Source: Romboutsia faecis | GTDB taxonomy: Bacteria; Bacillota; Clostridia; Peptostreptococcales; Peptostreptococcaceae | Reading direction: 5' to 3' | Assembly (NCBI RefSeq): GCF_014323405.1 | Contig: NZ_JACRWE010000003.1 | Coordinates: 1-64,000 of the forward strand | DNA length: 64,000 nt | Shown here: positions 60,171 to 64,000 of the stretch, piece by piece | How positions within the stretch are numbered: the first letter of the stretch is position 1 | Layout of the letters: each line of letters opens with the position of its first letter | The notes under the pieces: generated by a model | Told to the model about the DNA's origin: nothing | Database searches by the model: none | The model's input: only the letters and a program-made list of their open reading frames with translations | Translations under genes and position numbers: made by a program

Positions 60171-60497
60171 ATGAATAAAAAAATAATTGATATAATGGGA
60201 AGTCTTGGTATAGAGGCTTATTATCATAAGACATTAAGTCCAAAAGATAAGTATGTAATATTTACTTTTTATGACGAAGAGGATACAGATGTGTTTGATA
60301 ATAATAGTTTATCGACGATATATTATATTAGTTTAAATTTTTGGTGTAAGAATATTGAAAATTTAGATTTATATAAAGATATTAAAAAGAAATTTAAAGA
60401 AAATAATTTCATATTTAATGGATGTAAAGATGTATTTGATGAAAATTACTTCGGTAAAAATATGGATTTTATATTCAAGGAAATGAATTCAATTTAA
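60171..60497 (+). CDS. phage tail completion (tail terminator-like) protein
   Basis: 108 residues; ATG 60171 (an in-frame GTG at 60162 overlaps the previous stop). Position between gp10-like and tail-tube genes, and the fold pattern KKIIDIMGSLGIEAYYHKTLSPKDKYVIFTFYDEEDTDVFDNN...YYISLNFWCK, are those of tail completion proteins. Its TAA sits in the loop of a perfect GAATTC hairpin. Confidence 0.75.
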   Translation: MNKKIIDIMGSLGIEAYYHKTLSPKDKYVIFTFYDEEDTDVFDNNSLSTIYYISLNFWCKNIENLDLYKDIKKKFKENNFIFNGCKDVFDENYFGKNMDFIFKEMNSI

Positions 60498-60510
60498 GAA
60501 TTCTTTTTTT
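60485..60510 (+). terminator. stop-codon hairpin after the tail completion gene
   Basis: GAATTC (60485-60490) pairs with GAATTC (60498-60503), loop AATTTAA with the TAA stop (60495-60497), then TTTTTTT. Confidence 0.65.
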
Positions 60511-60543
60511 ATGAAAAAATTAAAGAAGGAATGGTGAAAATTA

Positions 60544-61128
60544 ATGGCAGGGAAAAATTATAAACAAAAAATTATTTTTGGTATGGATTCTATACATGTT
60601 GCTACAGTAGATACTGACGGTACGTTTGGAACTCCAGTTGAAATACTAGGTGCAAAAGCATGTGAGTGCAGTTTTGAAAGTTCTGAGAAATTTGAATATG
60701 CTGATAACAAGGTTGTTGACTCAGATAAAAGAGTTACAAAAGGCTCAGGTAAGCTATCAGTCATAGGACTTACTATGGAAGAAAAAGCATTACTTTCTGG
60801 AGTAGAAGTGATGAGCGGTGGAGTTGCGATAGGTGCCACAACAAATGCCCCTAATTTAGCTTTAATGTTTGCACAAAATAAAAGGGACGGAGGAAAAATA
60901 TTGAATGTGATATATAGTTGTCAATTCTCAATACCTAGTATTCAAGCTGTATCGACTGAGGAAGAAAGAGAAGCACAAATAGTTGAACTAGACTTTACTT
61001 GTTTACCAGACATAAATGACCAATTATTTATGTATCAAGTAGATACAACGGATTCAACAGCTGATAGCACAATGGTTAGTAAATGGTTTACAGAGGTGCA
61101 AAAACCAAAGCCTACAGCAGGGGTTTAA
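60544..61128 (+). CDS. major tail (tube) protein, phi13-type, copy 1
   Basis: 194 residues. QKIIFGMDSIHVATVDTDGTFGTPVEILGAKACECSFESSEKFEYADNKVV is the typical start of phi13-family major tail proteins; later NLALMFAQNKRDGGKILNVIYSCQFS. GGAATGG precedes the ATG. Ends in a short Pro/Lys tail. Tail-tube subunit. Confidence 0.9.
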   Translation: MAGKNYKQKIIFGMDSIHVATVDTDGTFGTPVEILGAKACECSFESSEKFEYADNKVVDSDKRVTKGSGKLSVIGLTMEEKALLSGVEVMSGGVAIGATTNAPNLALMFAQNKRDGGKILNVIYSCQFSIPSIQAVSTEEEREAQIVELDFTCLPDINDQLFMYQVDTTDSTADSTMVSKWFTEVQKPKPTAGV

Positions 61129-61133
61129 TTTTA

Positions 61134-61168
61134 TATAGAGGCCTAGTTTTAGGTCTCTATTTTTTTTA
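61134..61168 (+). terminator. hairpin with T-run between the two tail-tube genes
   Basis: ATAGAGGCCTA pairs with TAGGTCTCTAT, then eight T. It could lower expression of the second copy relative to the first. Confidence 0.75.
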
Positions 61169-61191
61169 CTTAAAATAAGCGAGGTGTAAAA

Positions 61192-61734
61192 ATGAATCTT
61201 TCACATAAAATTATCTATGGACTATCTGATATTTATGTATGTCCACAAAATGGAACTCCAGTTAAGTTGGATGGAGCAATAGATGTAAATATAAAAGTTA
61301 GTAGAAATAGCATTTACATAAAGAAAAATGGAGATAAGTCAGAGAGAATTGACACTTCAGTTGATGCCTCTGGTACGTTGTCTTTACTTTCTTTAGATTT
61401 TAATGCTAGATCATTAATATTGGGACATCAAATAATTAACAATGGTTTAGCAGTAACTTTAGGGACTCCACCAAGGGTTGCATTGATGTTTAGTAGAGAA
61501 AAGGCAAATGGACATAAATTATATCATGTCTTTTACAATGTACAGTTTAAAGAAGATAGTTTAAAGGCCAGAACATTTGAAGGAAGTAGAGAAAAGGATA
61601 TAGTAAGTATAGACTTTGATGTATTTAGAGATAAAGATAAAGATTTAATTTACTATGTTATAGATACAGAAACAGCTAGTAAATCTTTAATAGATAACTG
61701 GTTTAGTAAAGTCACATATCCTGAGGGGCTATAA
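61192..61734 (+). CDS. major tail protein paralogue, copy 2
   Basis: 180 residues aligned end to end with copy 1: HKIIYGLSDIYVCPQNGTPVKLDGAIDVNIKVSRNSIYI (copy 1 QKIIFGMDSIHVA...), RVALMFSREKANGHKLYHVFYNVQFKEDSLKARTFEGSREKDIVSIDFDV and a final WF motif. Overall identity is low, so the duplication is old or the second copy came from another phage. It may be a minor or decorated tube subunit. GAGGTG precedes the ATG. Confidence 0.82.
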   Translation: MNLSHKIIYGLSDIYVCPQNGTPVKLDGAIDVNIKVSRNSIYIKKNGDKSERIDTSVDASGTLSLLSLDFNARSLILGHQIINNGLAVTLGTPPRVALMFSREKANGHKLYHVFYNVQFKEDSLKARTFEGSREKDIVSIDFDVFRDKDKDLIYYVIDTETASKSLIDNWFSKVTYPEGL

Positions 61735-61736
61735 CA

Positions 61737-62270
61737 ATGTTAGAAGGTACAATTGGAATACAAATAGATAAGTCTATCTATAAAATGAGACTAGACATGG
61801 GTTGCTTGAAGAATATGAAATACATATTTGAAAAGCACACAGTTGAAGAAATAATAGAAGGTGCATTCGATGGTGATAAAGATTTAGTGTATCAATTTTT
61901 AATACAAGCAATTTTAAGGTGTAATGATGATATAGACATAGATATGTTAACTAATCAAATAACATCAATAGATTTAAATTTGGCTAAAACTTATGTATGT
62001 TACTTAATATCAATATCATTTCCAAAAAATCAACAAAAAGAAGAATCTGAGTTAGCTAGATTTAGACGTTTAAAAAGTAGCTTAAACAGAGAGGACTGGA
62101 ATTTTTCAGATATGGAATACATGTGGCATACTATATTAAAAAGAACAAATGACTTTAATTGTATATTACCTTTAAGTTATTTTAGTCAAATAGAGTCGCA
62201 TAAAAAATTTAATAACATTAACAATGGAGATGAAAACACTGAGATTGTTAATGGTACAGAATACTTTTAA
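61737..62270 (+). CDS. tail assembly chaperone-like protein
   Basis: 177 residues; GAGGGG precedes the ATG by 8-9 bases. Between tube and tape measure genes, where siphophages encode the gpG/gpGT chaperones. The N-terminal part GTIGIQIDKSIYKMRLDMGCLKNMKYIFEK... is beta-rich followed by helices (GAFDGDKDLVYQFLIQAIL, LNLAKTYVCYLISISF). The second part (NREDWNFSDMEYMWHTILKRTNDF) looks like the gpT-like 'W' region, so both functions may be in one frame. No slippery heptamer is obvious. Confidence 0.7.
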   Translation: MLEGTIGIQIDKSIYKMRLDMGCLKNMKYIFEKHTVEEIIEGAFDGDKDLVYQFLIQAILRCNDDIDIDMLTNQITSIDLNLAKTYVCYLISISFPKNQQKEESELARFRRLKSSLNREDWNFSDMEYMWHTILKRTNDFNCILPLSYFSQIESHKKFNNINNGDENTEIVNGTEYF

Positions 62271-62286
62271 GAAAGTTGGTGATTAA

Positions 62287-64000
62287 ATGTCAAGAAGTGA
62301 AGAAATAGCAAAACTAACGTCCAGTTTGAGTTTAGATTCTCAATCATTTTTAAAAGAGCTTAGTAATGTAAAAAAGCAAAGTAGAAATCTATCTAAAGAT
62401 TTTGATGTAGCTACTAAAAGTATTGAAAATGCTGAAGATAAAATGGAAGCTATGACACATGCCTTACGAAAAGGTGAACGAGCTATAGAATCAAATTCTA
62501 AGAAGTTAGAAATGCAAAATAAACAGTATGATGATTTATTTAAGAAGGTTGAAAAACAGGTTAAAGCATATAATGAGTTAAAACAGCAGTTAAATGAAGC
62601 AGAAGATGCTTTAAGTAAAATGAATAAATCTGATAATGTAGAAGCATATACAAAACAAGAAAAAGCTGTAAATGACTTAAGGAAAGCACTAGAAAATAAA
62701 GCAGAGTTAATACAAAAGAACTCACATAAGTTACAACAGTACAGTACAGATATAGATAAAACTGTAAATGACATGAAGAAGTTGGAAAGGTCTATGGATG
62801 ATATTAAAACATCCATGAATAACATGGACAGTGAAAATCCGTTAGAAGACTTGGGAGAATCATCTAATAAAGCTGAATCTTCTATTGCTAGTGTAGTAAA
62901 TAGCATAACAGACTTAGCAGGCGTATCTAAAACAGCAGCCGCAGCAATAACAACTATTTTTACAAGTGGTATTGTAAGTGGTGCAATAAGCTATGATAAG
63001 GCTATAACATCTTTAAGAATAAATTTAAGACTAACAGAAAAGGATGCTAAATCACTTTATGATCAAATAAAGTTAATAGCTGATGATGGTTACAGTTTAG
63101 AAGGCGTTACACAAGCTACTACATTACTACAAAAAAGATTTAAATTAAGTAATCAAGAAACAAAAGATTTGGCTCAATCGATGGAATTATTAAATACTAT
63201 GGGGTATGACTATAATAACCAAGTTAGATTTATGACATCAGCAGTTAATGACTTGGGCATGACTCATTCTGAAGCATTAGACATGATTATAGCAGGCGAA
63301 CAAAAAGGTCTTAACATTAGTAATGACTGGTTAGATACATTGGTTGAATATACACCGATACTTAGTACATTGGGTTTAACTGGACAAGATGCATTAGCAT
63401 TGATTAGTGAAGGTGTTAATGCAACGGGTTTGAGCAGTGATCAAGCTAGTGATATGATAAAAGAGTTTTTTTTATCGTTAACCGATGGTTCTGATACTAG
63501 TAAAGATGCATTTAAAGATTTAGGAATAAATATTGATAACCTAAAAAAACAAATTGATGATGGATCAATAACAAGTATTGATGCTTTGAAAAAAGTATCT
63601 AAAGCTATAATGAAGGTTGGCGATGATACAGAAAGAGCTAGGTTACTTCAAGAGATATTCAAAGGTACTGTCGAATATGGTTCTGAGGGCGTAATAGAGG
63701 CATGGTCTAACTTAGGTAATGAAGTTATAAATACTTTAGGTGCTATGGATGAAGCAAAACAAGCATATGAAGAATCATATGAGGCTATGCAACAGGACTT
63801 ATCTAACGAATGGAAAGAATTATCCCAAACATTAGGCTCTATGGTTATACCTGGTTTAAGTAATGTAATGGATTATACCAACAAAGTTATGGATACTCTT
63901 AAATTATTGCCTATGGCTTTCCAATTCTTAGGTAATGATATAGGTAATGTATTCGATGGAATGAGTGGTAAAGTTAAAGAATTTGTATTGGCAGCAGGCG
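62287..64000 (+). CDS. tape measure protein, 5' part (runs off the window)
   Basis: ATG 62287 (weak GGTG upstream), open through the last base, 571 codons. Start SRSEEIAKLTSSLSLDSQSFLKELSNVKKQSRNLSKDF followed by a long coiled coil (about 25-185) and then the TP901-type tape-measure domain with GVSKTAAAAITTIFTSGIVSGAISYDKAITSLRINLRLT, DDGYSLEGVTQATTLLQKRFKLS, AVNDLGMTHSEALDMIIAGEQKGLN and LISEGVNATGLSSDQASDMIKEFF. It sets tail length. Membrane-like helices expected later in the gene lie outside the window. Confidence 0.93.
   Translation, partial: MSRSEEIAKLTSSLSLDSQSFLKELSNVKKQSRNLSKDFDVATKSIENAEDKMEAMTHALRKGERAIESNSKKLEMQNKQYDDLFKKVEKQVKAYNELKQQLNEAEDALSKMNKSDNVEAYTKQEKAVNDLRKALENKAELIQKNSHKLQQYSTDIDKTVNDMKKLERSMDDIKTSMNNMDSENPLEDLGESSNKAESSIASVVNSITDLAGVSKTAAAAITTIFTSGIVSGAISYDKAITSLRINLRLTEKDAKSLYDQIKLIADDGYSLEGVTQATTLLQKRFKLSNQETKDLAQSMELLNTMGYDYNNQVRFMTSAVNDLGMTHSEALDMIIAGEQKGLNISNDWLDTLVEYTPILSTLGLTGQDALALISEGVNATGLSSDQASDMIKEFFLSLTDGSDTSKDAFKDLGINIDNLKKQIDDGSITSIDALKKVSKAIMKVGDDTERARLLQEIFKGTVEYGSEGVIEAWSNLGNEVINTLGAMDEAKQAYEESYEAMQQDLSNEWKELSQTLGSMVIPGLSNVMDYTNKVMDTLKLLPMAFQFLGNDIGNVFDGMSGKVKEFVLAAG

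Larger units (their letters stand above)
37452..64000. mobile_element. prophage (temperate HK97-type siphovirus), left part; right end outside window
   Basis: A single block from a minus-strand tyrosine integrase through regulators, replication genes and a canonical late operon (terS, terL, portal, protease, capsid, connector, tail) to an incomplete tape measure gene at the right edge. Gene packing is dense and one-directional from 42.6 kb. The left boundary lies between the symporter stop (37361) and the integrase stop (37452). attR is not in the window, so the att core cannot be read. Lysis, tail-tip and baseplate genes must lie further right. Confidence 0.95.

Noticed and set aside
62340..62906. 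188-codon minus-strand frame
   Set aside because: Antisense shadow of the tape measure coiled coil; Ser/Phe/Leu-rich composition without a ribosome site.

Overview
The window is very AT-rich DNA (roughly 70% A+T by eye) with strong GGAGG-type ribosome binding sites, frequent TTG starts and intrinsic terminators behind most transcription units. Reverse rubrerythrins, an NfnAB electron-bifurcating transhydrogenase, a compact T-box-controlled ilv operon and no respiratory genes point to a strictly anaerobic low-GC Firmicute of class Clostridia, most likely Peptostreptococcaceae or a close relative. The family-level placement is inference.

Positions 1 to about 37,450 are ordinary chromosome, arranged as short operons. 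Reading left to right they hold: the 3' end of one reverse rubrerythrin gene; a MacAB-like ABC export operon on the minus strand; a GNAT acetyltransferase; a VanW protein; a complete second reverse rubrerythrin; nfnAB; two MATE exporters enclosing an azoreductase-like flavoprotein, a polysaccharide deacetylase and a PrsA-like foldase; HD and NUDIX hydrolases; a CDF metal exporter; an opine-dehydrogenase-like enzyme; the YhdT/PanF pair; an SNF-family sodium symporter with a very small DUF3006 gene behind it; a YgjP-type metalloprotease; an isoleucine T-box followed by ilvM-like, ilvD, ilvB and ilvC; a DUF362 ferredoxin protein; an EamA transporter; modABC; and a cystine-type symporter.

From about 37,450 to the right edge lies the left part of a temperate HK97-type siphophage. 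It starts with a tyrosine integrase on the minus strand. Divergent from it is a smaller protein with an integrase-like core but no visible catalytic residues, which I suggest is an MrpR-type lysogeny repressor. A disordered 3 kb region follows (39.5-42.6 kb). It carries broken, partly inverted antirepressor fragments, two small membrane-protein genes on the minus strand, a 52-bp tandem repeat and six copies of a promoter/leader-like element. The early and replication genes come next (DUF5659, a probable replication initiator, an HNH/AP2 endonuclease, two large related proteins of unknown function, an SF2 helicase), then a 390-bp structured intergenic region that may encode a small RNA.

The late operon is in canonical order: HNH, terS, terL, portal, ClpP-like protease, major capsid, connector, head closure, gp10-like, tail completion, two paralogous tail-tube proteins, a chaperone-like protein and the tape measure gene, which runs off the window. 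The prophage's right end and attR are not visible.

The most unusual points are all in the prophage: the integrase-fold repressor candidate beside repeated leader elements; a recurring arrangement in which a gene's stop codon sits inside the terminator-like hairpin that follows it, with one copy where that stop is replaced in frame by CAA; and an intergenic RNA candidate complementary to the leaders of other phage genes.
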